From Pseudomonas sp. S30 (GTDB lineage Bacteria; Pseudomonadota; Gammaproteobacteria; Pseudomonadales; Pseudomonadaceae), in NCBI RefSeq assembly GCF_016518545.1, contig NZ_JACVTO010000021.1:1-64000 (forward strand): a DNA stretch of 64,000 nt. Reading direction: 5' to 3'. Shown piece after piece: positions 23,907 through 33,831 of this stretch; positions within the stretch are counted from its first letter, which is position 1, and each line of letters starts with the position of its first letter. The position numbers and the translations under genes are program-made. The notes under the pieces were generated by a model. It worked only from the letters and a program-made list of their open reading frames with translations, was not told the origin of the DNA and searched no databases.

Positions 23907-26900
23907 CCGCAGACCTCGATATCGCTCAGGCCGTTGCCCTGACGGCGGACCTGGATCTGCACCGGAATCCGCTCGTGCATGTCCTGTACGTGGGAAATGA
24001 CCGCCACCTTACGTCCCTGGGCTTGCAGGCCGTCCAGCGCGTCCATGGCCAGTTGCAGGGATTCGGGGTCCAGGCTGCCGAAGCCTTCGTCGATGAACAG
24101 CGACTCGATCCGCAGGGTGCTCGACGCCATGGACGCCAGGCCCAGGGCCAACGCCAGCGACACCAGGAAGGTTTCGCCACCGGACAGCGAGTGCACCGAA
24201 CGCAGTTCGTCGCCCATCTCGGTATCCAGCACCAGCAGGCCCAGGGCGCTGCCACCGCGCTTGAGGCGGTAGCGGCGGGCCAGTTGGCGCAACTGCTGGT
24301 TGGCATGGTGCAGCAGCAGGTCGAGGTTGTAGCCCTGGGCGATCTTGCGGAACACATCGCCGGACGCCGAGCCGATCAACGCGTTCAGGCGCGCCCAGCG
24401 CCGTTCCTCCTGGCGTGCCTGCTCGATCTCCGCGGCCAGCGCCTGGTGTGCCTGCTGCCGCCGTTGATCGTCGGCCTGGCGCGCGCGCAGTTCGGCGCAC
24501 TGCTGCTCCTGGAGGATGAGTTGCTCGCGCACCTGGGCAAGCTGCGCCTGGACTTCATCGTCCGAGGCGGTGACCGCACCCTGCGCCGCGTGCTGCTGCA
24601 CGCGCTGTTCGCGTTCGCTCAGTAGTACGCGGGCCTGCTCGACGGCCTTGTCGGCCTCGTGCAGGCCCTGGCGCAGCGCGCCGACGTCGGCGTCCTGCAT
24701 GGCCAGCAGGCGGTCGAGACCGGCGTCGTCGAGCTCCGGATGCTCGGCGCGCCAGGCGCTGATCTGACCTTCAAGGGTCTGTCGTTCCTGCTCCAGCGCC
24801 TGCTGGCGAGCGACGTTGGCCTTGAGTTCGCCCGCCAGTTGCACGCCCTCGGTGCGCAGCGTCTGCAATTGCTCGGTGGTACTGGCCTGCAGCGCACGGG
24901 CCTGCTCCAGCGCCTCGTTCACGTGGCGTTGCCAGGCCTCGGCCCCGGGGTGCTCGCCGAGCAGTTCGGCCAAGGCCGAGTGCTCCTGCTGGCGCTGCTG
25001 TTCGAGGCTCGCGCACTGCGCCTGGAGCTGTTCTAAGGCCTGCTCGCGGGCCTGCTGCTGCTCGGCCGCCTTGTCCAACTGCACCTGGCGCGTTTGTCGC
25101 TCCTGGGCCTCCTCTTGACGCTGAGCCTGCTGCTCGATGCGCAGGCCGACCTGCTGGTCCAGGGCGATGAACGTATTGCTGGGGTCGTCTTTCAGGGCTT
25201 GCAGCAGCTCGGCTGGCAGCACGTCGGACAAGGCAGCCAGGCCTTGCTCGAGCTGCCGTTCGTCGCCTTCCAGGGCCTGGTGCTGCTTGTCCAGATGCGC
25301 CTGGGCCTGCTGCTGCGCCTGCTGCGCGGCCTGCAACTGCTGGGTGAGGCGGGCAGCGTCCTTTTGCAGCGTGAGCAGCGCGCCCTGGCGCTGCTCGTCC
25401 TTGCCGATCTCGTCGGTCAAACGGCGCAGCTGATTGTCGAGCCAGGCGCTGCGGGCCGAGGGGTCCTGGGCGTCCATGGCTGCCCACAGGCTGTGGGACT
25501 GCATCTGTGCCAGCAGGGCGTTGCGGTGCTCGGCCAGCGCGAGCTGCTGCTGCTGGGCGTCCTTCAGTTGGGCATTGATCACGCCCAGTTCGGTCCGCAG
25601 GTCGCCGAGCCGGCTGGTGAGCGTCGCGACTTGCTGCTGAGCGGTCTGCTCCTCGACCTGATCGTGCCGGCCAAGGCTGTCGAGCAATGCTTCGGGTTGA
25701 TGGAAGGGGTGTTCGGCGCTGCCGCACACCGGGCAGGGCTCGCCTTCGCGCAGTTGGCTGCGCAGTTCCTCGACACTGCTGTGACGGGCCTGACGCTGAC
25801 GCTCCAGCAACTGCTGGGTCAGCTTCAGGGCCTGCTCGGCCGCCTCCAGCTCGGCCTTGGCAGCCGTGCCTTCGCCAATCAACGCCTGGCGCCGCTGCAT
25901 GGCCTGTCGGTGCCGCTGGCCGAGCGCCTCGTGCTGCTCGTCCAGTTCCCGCCCGCGGTCGTGCAGGCGGAGCATTTCCTCGACGGCACGCTGCTGCTTG
26001 CGGTTGTCGTGCAACATGCCGCCCAGTAGGTCGATCTGTTCGGCCAGCGCTTCAGGTTCGGCCTTGGCCTCGCGGAACATCAGCTCGAGACTGTCGCGCT
26101 GGTTCTGCAACTGAGCGTTGGCCTGGCTGGCCTGGGCCTGAAGCCCTGGCAGTTCCTCGCGGCCCTGGCTCAGGCGGGCGCCGACCTGCATCACCTGGCG
26201 CACCTGCGGCAGGTAGGCTTGCCAGGCGTCGGCCAGGGCGGCCAGCGACTGGCTGCCGGCCAATGCCGCGTCGATCGAGGCCAGCTGTTCGAGGCTGCGC
26301 TGCTGGTGCGCCTGCAATTGCTGCACCTGCTGCCGCGCGTGGCCGAGGTCCTGTTCGGCGTCTGTCTTGGCCGCGAGCTGTTTCTCCAGCGCCTGGTCGA
26401 GCGCTGCCAGCGCGTGCTCGCTGGCGAAGGCCTGGCGCAGGCGGGGGGCATCGTCGCTTTGTTGCGCTTGCTGCTGGGCAAGGGCGTCGCGCACGCTCAC
26501 CTGTGCCTGTTCGAGCTCCACCAAGCGCGCCTGCAGCGCCGTCTGCCGGGCATTTTGCTCGGCGATCTCGCTGGCCAGGGGGGGCAGTTGCGCGGCCATT
26601 CCTTGCAGGCGGTGGAAGGCGTGGCGCTGCGGTGCCAGGCGCTCCAGGCGTTGCAGGTCGAGACGCTGGGCGCCCAGCTGCTCACTCGTCTGCTCGGCTG
26701 TCGCCAGTGCCTGTGCCACTTCGCGGTGCTGCGCCTGCAAGCGTTCCCGATCGGCCAGCCACGCGCCTTGCCGTTGCAGTTCGCGTTCGCGCAACTGCTC
26801 GGCCTTGAAGCGCTGCTGGGCCTGTTCGAGTTCAAGGTCGAGCGCGGCGCGCGCGTCGTCCGCCATCGGCAGCAAGTGGCTGGCCTGGTCGGTCAGCGCC

Positions 26901-27547
26901 CTGAGCGCTTCGCTTGCCTCGCGGGTACGGCTGAATGCCCGTTGCCCCAGGTGGGTGTAGATCGCGGTGTTGGTGAGCTTTTCCAGCAGCTCGCTGCGGT
27001 CGCGGTCGTCGGCCTTGAGGAAGGCACCGAACTCGCTCTGGGCCAGCATCACCGCGCGGGTGAACTGCTCGAAGTTCAGCCCCAGGCGGGCCTCGATCAG
27101 TGGCTTGTATTCCTGCTTGGCACCGGTCAGCAGTTGCTCGGCGTCCAGGTCGTAGAGGCTCTGGCGGCTGGGTTGCAGCTTGCCATCGGCCCTGTCGCGG
27201 GCGCGGTTGGCTTCCCAACGGGCACGATAACGGCGGCCGTCGATACCGAGGAAATCCACCTCGGCGAAGCCGTTGCCGGTGCCGCGACGCAGCAGGTTGC
27301 GCGGGTCGGAGGTGGGAATCTCGCCGTCGGCGTCCGGCACCTTGGCCTCGCGGCGAATCGGATCGAGCCGTGGCACGGTGCCGAACAGCGCCAGGCACAG
27401 GGCGTCGAGCAGGGTGCTCTTGCCGGCACCCGTGGGCCCGGTGATGGCGAACAGCCCGGCGCTGGCCAGGGGCTCGGCGGTGAAGTCGATGTCCACCGGG
27501 CCGGCGAGCGAGGCGAGGTTCTTCAGGCGAATGGCGAGGATCTTCAT
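23903..27547 (-). CDS. sbcC: SbcC nuclease subunit (Rad50-like SMC ATPase)
   Basis: 1214 residues. The ATPase partner of SbcD that opens hairpins and double-strand ends in cytoplasmic DNA repair. Walker A GPTGAGKST is at 37-45. Long coiled-coil arms, very rich in Gln, Ala, Leu and Glu, flank the zinc-hook CPVC at 605-608. The ABC signature LSGGETFLVSLALAL and Walker B LFIDEGFGSLD lie near the C-terminus. The zinc hook at mid-length shows the two arms are balanced and intact. Overlaps the sbcD stop by 4 bp. Confidence 0.97.
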   Translation of the reverse strand: MKILAIRLKNLASLAGPVDIDFTAEPLASAGLFAITGPTGAGKSTLLDALCLALFGTVPRLDPIRREAKVPDADGEIPTSDPRNLLRRGTGNGFAEVDFLGIDGRRYRARWEANRARDRADGKLQPSRQSLYDLDAEQLLTGAKQEYKPLIEARLGLNFEQFTRAVMLAQSEFGAFLKADDRDRSELLEKLTNTAIYTHLGQRAFSRTREASEALRALTDQASHLLPMADDARAALDLELEQAQQRFKAEQLRERELQRQGAWLADRERLQAQHREVAQALATAEQTSEQLGAQRLDLQRLERLAPQRHAFHRLQGMAAQLPPLASEIAEQNARQTALQARLVELEQAQVSVRDALAQQQAQQSDDAPRLRQAFASEHALAALDQALEKQLAAKTDAEQDLGHARQQVQQLQAHQQRSLEQLASIDAALAGSQSLAALADAWQAYLPQVRQVMQVGARLSQGREELPGLQAQASQANAQLQNQRDSLELMFREAKAEPEALAEQIDLLGGMLHDNRKQQRAVEEMLRLHDRGRELDEQHEALGQRHRQAMQRRQALIGEGTAAKAELEAAEQALKLTQQLLERQRQARHSSVEELRSQLREGEPCPVCGSAEHPFHQPEALLDSLGRHDQVEEQTAQQQVATLTSRLGDLRTELGVINAQLKDAQQQQLALAEHRNALLAQMQSHSLWAAMDAQDPSARSAWLDNQLRRLTDEIGKDEQRQGALLTLQKDAARLTQQLQAAQQAQQQAQAHLDKQHQALEGDERQLEQGLAALSDVLPAELLQALKDDPSNTFIALDQQVGLRIEQQAQRQEEAQERQTRQVQLDKAAEQQQAREQALEQLQAQCASLEQQRQQEHSALAELLGEHPGAEAWQRHVNEALEQARALQASTTEQLQTLRTEGVQLAGELKANVARQQALEQERQTLEGQISAWRAEHPELDDAGLDRLLAMQDADVGALRQGLHEADKAVEQARVLLSEREQRVQQHAAQGAVTASDDEVQAQLAQVREQLILQEQQCAELRARQADDQRRQQAHQALAAEIEQARQEERRWARLNALIGSASGDVFRKIAQGYNLDLLLHHANQQLRQLARRYRLKRGGSALGLLVLDTEMGDELRSVHSLSGGETFLVSLALALGLASMASSTLRIESLFIDEGFGSLDPESLQLAMDALDGLQAQGRKVAVISHVQDMHERIPVQIQVRRQGNGLSDIEVCG

Positions 27548-28782
27548 GGCTGCTGCTCCTGCAAGTGCACATCCTGCAGCAGCAGGGCGAAATCGTTCAG
27601 GGTCTGTTCGTCCACCGGCCCGCCATAGGCCTGCTCCCAGGCGCGGCTGAACAGGTCCTGGGGCGTCAATTGCGCCAGCTCGACGAACTCCTGAGGCTCT
27701 TCGTCGCGACGCTGGCGCCCGGCATATTCGGCGGCGATGCGCACCAGGCGCACGGCCTTGCCTTCGAGCGCGGCTTCGATGCGCTGGCGCAGGTCGGGCT
27801 GCGGTTCGTCCAGGCGCACCCTCACCTCCAGCCAGGGCTGACGGTTGGGGTCTTCGAGCAGGTCCACCTGGGGCAACTCGGCCAACTGGTCGAGCAGCTC
27901 GGCCAGCGGCGCCGGCCCCATGCGCTGCAAGGCCACCGCGCGGGGCACCAGGCGGGGCTCGACGCTGACCAGTTCGGCACCGTCCAGCTCGATCTCCAGC
28001 ACCTGGTGCGGGTAGTTGATTTCGGCGAACGACAAGGGAATGGGCGCACCGCTGTAGCGGATGCGGGTCTCGCGGTTGACCTTCTGCGGCTTGTGCAGGT
28101 GACCCAGGGCGACGTAGGCGATGGCCGGGTCGAACAGACGGGCCGGCAGCGCCTCGGCGTTGCCGATGATCAGGCTGCGTTCGGAGTCTTCGCTGATCGA
28201 GCCGCCGGCCATGTGCGCATGGCTGATGGCGACCAGCGCCTGATCCTTGCGGCGTTTATCCAGGGCTGCGGCCGTGAGCTGCTGGTGAACCTGGGCGATG
28301 CCTTGCAGGTAGTCGTCGCCCAGGCGCGGGCCGGTCACTTCGGCCGGTCGCAGGAAGGGCAGGGCCAGGCACCAGGCACAGACCTTACCGCGGGCGTTGG
28401 TCAACGGCACCAGCAGCCGCTCGGCGTCGAGCCGGCCTTCATCGAGCCAGTGCACCCGGCCCAGGGCATGGGTGCGCAGGCGGCGCATCAGCGGCGCCGG
28501 CAGCTCGATGCGCGAGCCGGAGTCGTGGTTGCCGGCGATCATCACGATGTCCAGTTTGGGCAGCTGTTCGTGGGCCTGGACGATGAAGTCGTAGAGGCGT
28601 TCCTGGGCTTTGACCGGCGGGTTGACCGTGTCGAAGATATCGCCGGCGATCAGCAGCGCGTCGGGCTGGCGCAGGCGCAGTTGGCCGAGCAGCCAGTCGA
28701 GGAAGCAGGCATGTTCGAAGTCGCGTTCCTGGCCGTGCAGGCTTTGGCCCAGGTGCCAGTCGGAGGTGTGAAACAGACGCAT
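27544..28782 (-). CDS. sbcD: SbcD exonuclease subunit (Mre11-like)
   Basis: 412 residues. The Mn-dependent nuclease of the SbcCD complex. Phosphoesterase motifs are HTSDWHLG (5-12), IAGDIFD (46-51), IAGNHDSG (82-89) and, further on, ISHAHMAGG and ALGHLHKPQ. The first gene of the sbcD-sbcC-gst operon; its promoter should lie in the 142-bp gap after batD, where I see no clear consensus. Confidence 0.97.
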   Translation of the reverse strand: MRLFHTSDWHLGQSLHGQERDFEHACFLDWLLGQLRLRQPDALLIAGDIFDTVNPPVKAQERLYDFIVQAHEQLPKLDIVMIAGNHDSGSRIELPAPLMRRLRTHALGRVHWLDEGRLDAERLLVPLTNARGKVCAWCLALPFLRPAEVTGPRLGDDYLQGIAQVHQQLTAAALDKRRKDQALVAISHAHMAGGSISEDSERSLIIGNAEALPARLFDPAIAYVALGHLHKPQKVNRETRIRYSGAPIPLSFAEINYPHQVLEIELDGAELVSVEPRLVPRAVALQRMGPAPLAELLDQLAELPQVDLLEDPNRQPWLEVRVRLDEPQPDLRQRIEAALEGKAVRLVRIAAEYAGRQRRDEEPQEFVELAQLTPQDLFSRAWEQAYGGPVDEQTLNDFALLLQDVHLQEQQP

Positions 28783-28924
28783 GGAAGACCTGTGATGTCG
28801 AGTCGGCCGAGTGGCCGCTTGGCGGGTATGGGGTTCGCGCAGGGGGACATGTTACCTCAAGCGGCAAGGCCTGCGGCTGTTCGGCCGACGGCGCCGATCC
28901 TGTCCTGGCGCCATGCGCTACGGG

Positions 28925-30544
28925 TCATTTCGGGTACAGCGGTGGCAGGTTGCCGCCTTCGCTGGAGGCGGTGGTCGCCTTCGCCGCCGGGGCGATGTCG
29001 CCGATCGCCCGCCACAGCTCGTCGCCGTGCCAGTTCTGGCCGCTCTCGCTGTACAGGGCACCATTGAGCCCATCCAGCGCATCGGACAGCGGCACGAAGC
29101 GCGCGGCCATCTCGGCCAGGGTCTCCGGCTGCTGGCGTGCCCAGGCGTCGAGCGCCTGGCGGGTGGCCTGCGGATCGTTGGCCTGGCACGCGCGCTTGAG
29201 GTCGTCCAGCAGCGTGCGTGGGCTCGGGCCGCTCTGCGCCATGCGCTGCACCGCAGGCTGTGAGCGCGCACGCCACCACAGGCCGAAGCCGAGCAAGGTG
29301 GTCAGGGCCAGCAGCAGCGTCGTCAGTTGCCAGGGCCACAGCAAGCGGGTGCCGCCCATGCCGTCGCTGACCTGCGAGTCGGCATTCAAGGCAGGATTGT
29401 CGTCGATGTGCAGGCTGCGTGCAGGCAGGCTGCTGTGTTCGAGGTGGTCTTCCAGGGTATTCCACCAGGTGATTTCCAACGCCGGCAGCATCAGCTCGCC
29501 GCTGCGGGTCGGCACCAGCGCCTCGCGTTCTTCGCGGCTGGCGGTCATGCCGCGTTCGCTGACGTCGTTGCGCAGCAGCGGTTGGTCCGGGTAGCGACGC
29601 AGGCCTGCAGCCTCGGTGGCTGGCAGGGGCGGCAACTGTGTGCTGGACAGCCCCTCGGCGCGCAGGGTGATGCTGCGGGTCAGGGAGTCGCCCACCTGCG
29701 TGGGCTGCTGGCCGGGATCGGGGTTCCAGCGTTCCTCAAGGCCCAGGCTTCGCGCGGGCAGCCAGGGCAGCCCGGCCGGCCAGGCCGGCGGAATGGCCTT
29801 GACCGTCAGGGTCAACGGCAGCGAACTGGCCTGCACCTGGCGTCCGCCACCGCTGCCGTTCTGGGCGGCGCTGTCGGCGGCCGTGGCGGTGAACGTGAGC
29901 GGTGGCAGCTGCACGGTGCCGCTGTGCTGCGGATAGAGTGCATAGCGGGTTTCGATCACGCCGTGGCGCACGCCATCGATCTGCTTTTCATAGGTACGCG
30001 ACTCACCCAGGGCCTCTACCTTGACGTTGTCCAGGTTCAGCGGGCTGAGATTGCTGTCATCGTACAGCGACACCGAGTGATAGACGCGCACGGTCAGCAC
30101 GGCCTGAGCCTGAACATAGACCTCAGGGCTGTCGAGGCTAGCCTCGATGAACACCTGCGAGGCGCTGTCGGTACGGCCAGGATCGGCTTGCACCACCTGC
30201 AGGTCGATCGCCTGGCTGCGCGATTGTCCCAGTTGCAGCGCGGGAATCTGCAGGCTGCCGCTGCGCCGAGGCAGCAGGGTGATGATCCAGCGGGTGCTGG
30301 CGCGGGTCTCGCCGTCGAGCGAATGCAAGCTGTTGAGCTGACGGGTGCCGCGTACTTCGAAGTCGTCCTCCAGGCTACGCAGGTCGGGCTTGCCGAACTG
30401 GGTGACGTCCTGGCTTTCCAGGGTCAGTTCCAGGGTTTCGCCGGCTTGCACCCGGGTACGGTCGACGCTGGCCTGCAGCGCGGGCTGGGCCTGGGCCAGC
30501 GTGAGCCAGAGCAGGCCGAGTACAAGGGCGCCGAGGCGACTCAT
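28925..30544 (-). CDS. BatD-like protein
   Basis: 539 residues. Signal peptide (about 1-20, LGLLWLTLAQAQP), then repeated beta-sandwich domains, a Pro/Gly-rich middle, one membrane helix (about 425-450, WPWQLTTLLLALTTLLGFGLWW) and a cytoplasmic tail. This is the BatD layout of the Bacteroides-type aerotolerance operon. The start at 30544 fits the signal peptide and overlaps the preceding stop by 4 bp; a longer in-frame reading exists upstream. Last gene of the moxR-to-batD operon. Confidence 0.88.
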   Translation of the reverse strand: MSRLGALVLGLLWLTLAQAQPALQASVDRTRVQAGETLELTLESQDVTQFGKPDLRSLEDDFEVRGTRQLNSLHSLDGETRASTRWIITLLPRRSGSLQIPALQLGQSRSQAIDLQVVQADPGRTDSASQVFIEASLDSPEVYVQAQAVLTVRVYHSVSLYDDSNLSPLNLDNVKVEALGESRTYEKQIDGVRHGVIETRYALYPQHSGTVQLPPLTFTATAADSAAQNGSGGGRQVQASSLPLTLTVKAIPPAWPAGLPWLPARSLGLEERWNPDPGQQPTQVGDSLTRSITLRAEGLSSTQLPPLPATEAAGLRRYPDQPLLRNDVSERGMTASREEREALVPTRSGELMLPALEITWWNTLEDHLEHSSLPARSLHIDDNPALNADSQVSDGMGGTRLLWPWQLTTLLLALTTLLGFGLWWRARSQPAVQRMAQSGPSPRTLLDDLKRACQANDPQATRQALDAWARQQPETLAEMAARFVPLSDALDGLNGALYSESGQNWHGDELWRAIGDIAPAAKATTASSEGGNLPPLYPK

Positions 30545-32271
30545 CGTTTGGTTTCCTGATGCAGTTGCTGTTCGTACCAGAATTTGCGACGCAGCAGTTG
30601 TTCCGGATTGTCGGGGATGTCCCGCAGCCATTGTTCCAGCGCCTGGCGCTGTTCGGCGTCGAGGGGCGTGGCAGGGGGACGTTGCGGCGGTTGGGTGACG
30701 CTGTCCTGGTCGTCGCCGGCGCCGTTGGAGCCGCCGGCGTCGTTACGGTTGGCGCTGTCGTTGCCGCCGTCGTGGCTGTCTTGGGCCTGGGGCGGCTCGT
30801 CGCTGCCGGGCGTGCCCTGGGCATTGCCGGGCGAGCTGCTGTTGCCCGCGTTGTCGCGGCTCGGCGGCTGCTCGGCCTGGCCGCCTTCGGATTGCGCCTG
30901 CGCCTGGCCCTGACGCTGCTGCAACAATTGCTCGACCAGCGCCTGGTTGTCCAGTGCCGGTTGCAGATCCGGCTGGCGTTCGAGGGCCTGTTCGTAGGCG
31001 TCGAGCGCCGCTTCCAGCTCGCCGGCGCGGGCCAGGGCATTGCCACGGTTGTAATGGGCCGCGGCGTCGTTGCCCTGGGCGAACGCCTGGGCGGCGCCGG
31101 CGTAGTCGCCAGCCTGGTACAAAGCCAGGCCCCGCCACTGGGCATCCTCGAAGCGTTCGGCCGCTTCGGCCGGGCGCTGTCGTTGCAGCAGGTGCTGGCC
31201 CTGTTGGTCGGGGCGTTGCCACAGGTCGCGCCATTCCAGGGCCTGGCTCTGTTGCGGCAGGGCCAGCAGCAGCGGCAGGCAGAACAGCCAGCCGCGCCGG
31301 CCCGCACAGGCCGCCAGCAGCAGCAGTGGCAGCAGCAGCCAGTAGCCCTGGTCGGCCCAGCTGTCCAGTTGCAGGGTCTGGCCGTCGCTGCGCAGTGCGC
31401 GCGGGTTGTCGAACAGGCCGAGCCCGCGCAGGTCGAGGTCGTCGAGGCGGGCGTGGCGATAGCGCCCACCGGTACCGGTCACGAAGCGCTTGAGTTCGGG
31501 GCTGTCCAGGCGCGGCACCAGGATGCCGCCCTGGGCATCTTTGAGGTACTCGCCGTTGGCCTGACGCACGGGGGCGCCGTCGGCGGTGCCGACACCCAGC
31601 ATCAGCAGCGCCGGCCCATGGCGTCCGAGGGCCTGGACGATGCCCTGGCGTTCCTGGGCGCTGAGCGAGGAGCCGATGAGCAGGACGCGCCCCTCGCCCA
31701 GGCCGCTCTGGGCAAGCAGGGCCAGACCCTTGTGCAGGGCCAGGTCGGCGCGCTGGCCGGCCTGGGGCATGATCGAGGGGTCGACCGCTTCGAGCAGGTT
31801 GCGCGTGGTGCCCAGGTCGTCGGACAGCGGCACCAGGGTGTGGGCGCTACCGGCGTAGACGATCAGCGCGGTCTGGCTGTCGCGACGGTGTTCGAGCAGG
31901 TCCAGGATCTTGCGCCGGGCTTGTTCCAGGCGGTTGGGGCGTACGTCTTCGGCGAGCATCTGCGGCGTCAGCTCGAGCAGGATCACCAGCGGGTCGGCGG
32001 GGCGCTGGCGGGTTTCCTCCACGCGTTGCCAACTCGGCCCGAGCAGGGCCAGCATCACCAGCAGCCAGGCAAGGCCCAGGGCGATCCACGGCAGTTTGCT
32101 GGCACTGCCGCCGCCGCCGCCGAGCAGCACCGCGTGAAACGGCGGCGGCAGGATCATCTGCCAGCGTCCGGCGCGCTGGCGGCGGTGCCACAGCTTGAAC
32201 AGCAGCCAGGCGAGCAGCGGCACGGCCAGCAGCCAGAGCGGGCGCAACCATTGGGGCCAGAAGTCGGTCAT
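30541..32271 (-). CDS. BatB/BatC-type protein: von Willebrand factor A domain plus TPR repeats
   Basis: 576 residues. Two N-terminal membrane helices (about 10-26 and 60-78), a VWA domain (about 90-290), a helix at about 311-345, then TPR-like helices (about 360-480) and a low-complexity linker rich in Gln, Gly, Asn, Asp and Ser (about 470-545). The VWA metal site, normally DxSxS, reads ELTPQM (residues 100-105), so divalent-metal binding is probably lost or altered. The VWA-plus-TPR fusion corresponds to separate BatB and BatC in other bacteria. Overlaps batA and batD by 4 bp. Confidence 0.88.
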   Translation of the reverse strand: MTDFWPQWLRPLWLLAVPLLAWLLFKLWHRRQRAGRWQMILPPPFHAVLLGGGGGSASKLPWIALGLAWLLVMLALLGPSWQRVEETRQRPADPLVILLELTPQMLAEDVRPNRLEQARRKILDLLEHRRDSQTALIVYAGSAHTLVPLSDDLGTTRNLLEAVDPSIMPQAGQRADLALHKGLALLAQSGLGEGRVLLIGSSLSAQERQGIVQALGRHGPALLMLGVGTADGAPVRQANGEYLKDAQGGILVPRLDSPELKRFVTGTGGRYRHARLDDLDLRGLGLFDNPRALRSDGQTLQLDSWADQGYWLLLPLLLLAACAGRRGWLFCLPLLLALPQQSQALEWRDLWQRPDQQGQHLLQRQRPAEAAERFEDAQWRGLALYQAGDYAGAAQAFAQGNDAAAHYNRGNALARAGELEAALDAYEQALERQPDLQPALDNQALVEQLLQQRQGQAQAQSEGGQAEQPPSRDNAGNSSSPGNAQGTPGSDEPPQAQDSHDGGNDSANRNDAGGSNGAGDDQDSVTQPPQRPPATPLDAEQRQALEQWLRDIPDNPEQLLRRKFWYEQQLHQETKR

Positions 32272-33344
32272 CGTTTAGTCCCCGGGCGCAGGCGTTGCAG
32301 GCGCTGGCGCCACTGCGGGGGCGGCTGCAGGAAGCGCGGTCGGCGCAACGTGCGCTGCAGGGGGTTGTCCGGCCACTGCACGGCGACCACCAGCAGCACG
32401 CTGAGCAGCAACGCCAGGCCAAGCGGCCAGGCATACAGTTCCTGCGCGGTGCGTGCCTGGGTGGGTTGCTGGGCGACCGGCTCCAGGCGGTCGAGGGTGT
32501 CGCCGATGGCGTCCAGTTCGGCGCCATCGTGGGCGCGGAAATAGGCGCCCTGGGTCAGGCTGGCGATCTCCTTGAGCGAGGCCTCGTCCAGATCCAGGCT
32601 GGGATTGAGGCCGAGCAGGCCCGGCGTGCCGTTGGCCTCGGGGTCGGCACCGATACCGATGGCATAGATGCGTACGCCTTCCTGGGCCGCCAGGCGCGCG
32701 GCGGTCAGCGGATGGATCTGGCCGCCGTTGTTGGCGCCGTCGGTGACCAGCACCAGCACACGGCTGTGCGCTGGCCGCTGGCGCAGGCGCTTGACCGCCA
32801 GGCCGATGGCATCGCCGACGGCGGTGTTCTTGCCGGCGATGCCGATCTGCGCCTCGTCGAGGAAGGTGCGCACGGTGCGGCGGTCGAAGGTCAGCGGCGC
32901 CTGGAGGTAGGCCTGGCTGCCGAACAGGATCAGCCCGACTCGGTCGCCCTGGCGGTCTTCGAGGAAGTCGCCCAGCAGTGCCTTGACCAGGTCCAGGCGG
33001 CTGATGTCCTCGCCCTTGAAGCGCATATCGGGAAAGTCCATCGAACCGGACACGTCCACCGCCACCAGCAGGTCGCGGCCGCTGGCGGCGATCGGCACTG
33101 GCTCGCCCAGCCATTGCGGGCGCGCCGCTGCCACCAGCAGCAGCGACCAGATCACCAGGAACGGCGCCTGCTGACGCCAGGTCGGCAGGTTCAGACGCGC
33201 GCGGCGGCCGGCCAGGCTTTCCAGCTCGTCGAGAAAGCCCACCTTGAGGACCGGCTCGCCACTGTCGGCGGCCGGCAGCAGCAGGCGCATGAGCCAGGGC
33301 AGCGGCAGCAGCACGAAGATCCACGGCCAGGCCAGGTCAAACAT
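32268..33344 (-). CDS. BatA-type von Willebrand factor A membrane protein
   Basis: 358 residues. Two N-terminal membrane helices (about 5-24 and 60-76), a VWA domain with an intact metal site DVSGSM (97-102) and the later LVTDGANNG, and a C-terminal helix at about 312-330. VWA proteins of this cluster are thought to work with the MoxR chaperone ATPase in envelope stress or aerotolerance. Its start overlaps the DUF4381 gene by 8 bp. Confidence 0.92.
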   Translation of the reverse strand: MFDLAWPWIFVLLPLPWLMRLLLPAADSGEPVLKVGFLDELESLAGRRARLNLPTWRQQAPFLVIWSLLLVAAARPQWLGEPVPIAASGRDLLVAVDVSGSMDFPDMRFKGEDISRLDLVKALLGDFLEDRQGDRVGLILFGSQAYLQAPLTFDRRTVRTFLDEAQIGIAGKNTAVGDAIGLAVKRLRQRPAHSRVLVLVTDGANNGGQIHPLTAARLAAQEGVRIYAIGIGADPEANGTPGLLGLNPSLDLDEASLKEIASLTQGAYFRAHDGAELDAIGDTLDRLEPVAQQPTQARTAQELYAWPLGLALLLSVLLVVAVQWPDNPLQRTLRRPRFLQPPPQWRQRLQRLRPGTKR

Positions 33345-33831
33345 GTTTGCGAATCCAGGTCTCGACCGCCTGGGCGAGCCCGACGATGGCTTTGTCGTCG
33401 AGTTTGCACTCGGGCTTGTACGCGCCTTCGACCAACACCATCCAACGGGTCAGGCCGGCTGCCGGGCAGCGATTGTCGAGAAACGCCAGCCATTTGCGAC
33501 CATTGAGGGTGTGACTCTGAGCGCCTGGGTAATGGCTGCGGCACAGGCGCTTGAGCAGTGCGTTGATCTGTTGCAGCCAGGCGCCGGCCGGCGCGCCGTC
33601 ATAGGGGCGCGGCAAGCGGGCGAGTTCGGCCAGGGCCTCGACACGCGCCGGGTCCAAGGGCTGCTCGGCGCGGGCTACCGCAGGGGCGGCAGGGCGCCAG
33701 CGGCTCAGGCGCCACAGCCCCCATCCCAGCAGCGGCAACAGCGCCAGCAGCAGCCACCAGCCGGGCGCCGGTGGCCACAGGCCGATGGCGGGGGGCGCGA
33801 TCAGCGGCTGCAACTGCTCCAGGGGGTTCAT
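33337..33831 (-). CDS. DUF4381 membrane protein of Bat operon
   Basis: 164 residues. One membrane helix near residues 23-42 (GWWLLLALLPLLGWGLW) and a cytoplasmic helical domain ending GLAQAVETWIRKHV. Family DUF4381, always found between DUF58 and batA in such operons as far as I recall. The start at 33831 overlaps the DUF58 stop by 4 bp and gives MNPLEQLQPLIAPP; a much longer upstream reading is a chance extension. Confidence 0.88.
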   Translation of the reverse strand: MNPLEQLQPLIAPPAIGLWPPAPGWWLLLALLPLLGWGLWRLSRWRPAAPAVARAEQPLDPARVEALAELARLPRPYDGAPAGAWLQQINALLKRLCRSHYPGAQSHTLNGRKWLAFLDNRCPAAGLTRWMVLVEGAYKPECKLDDKAIVGLAQAVETWIRKHV

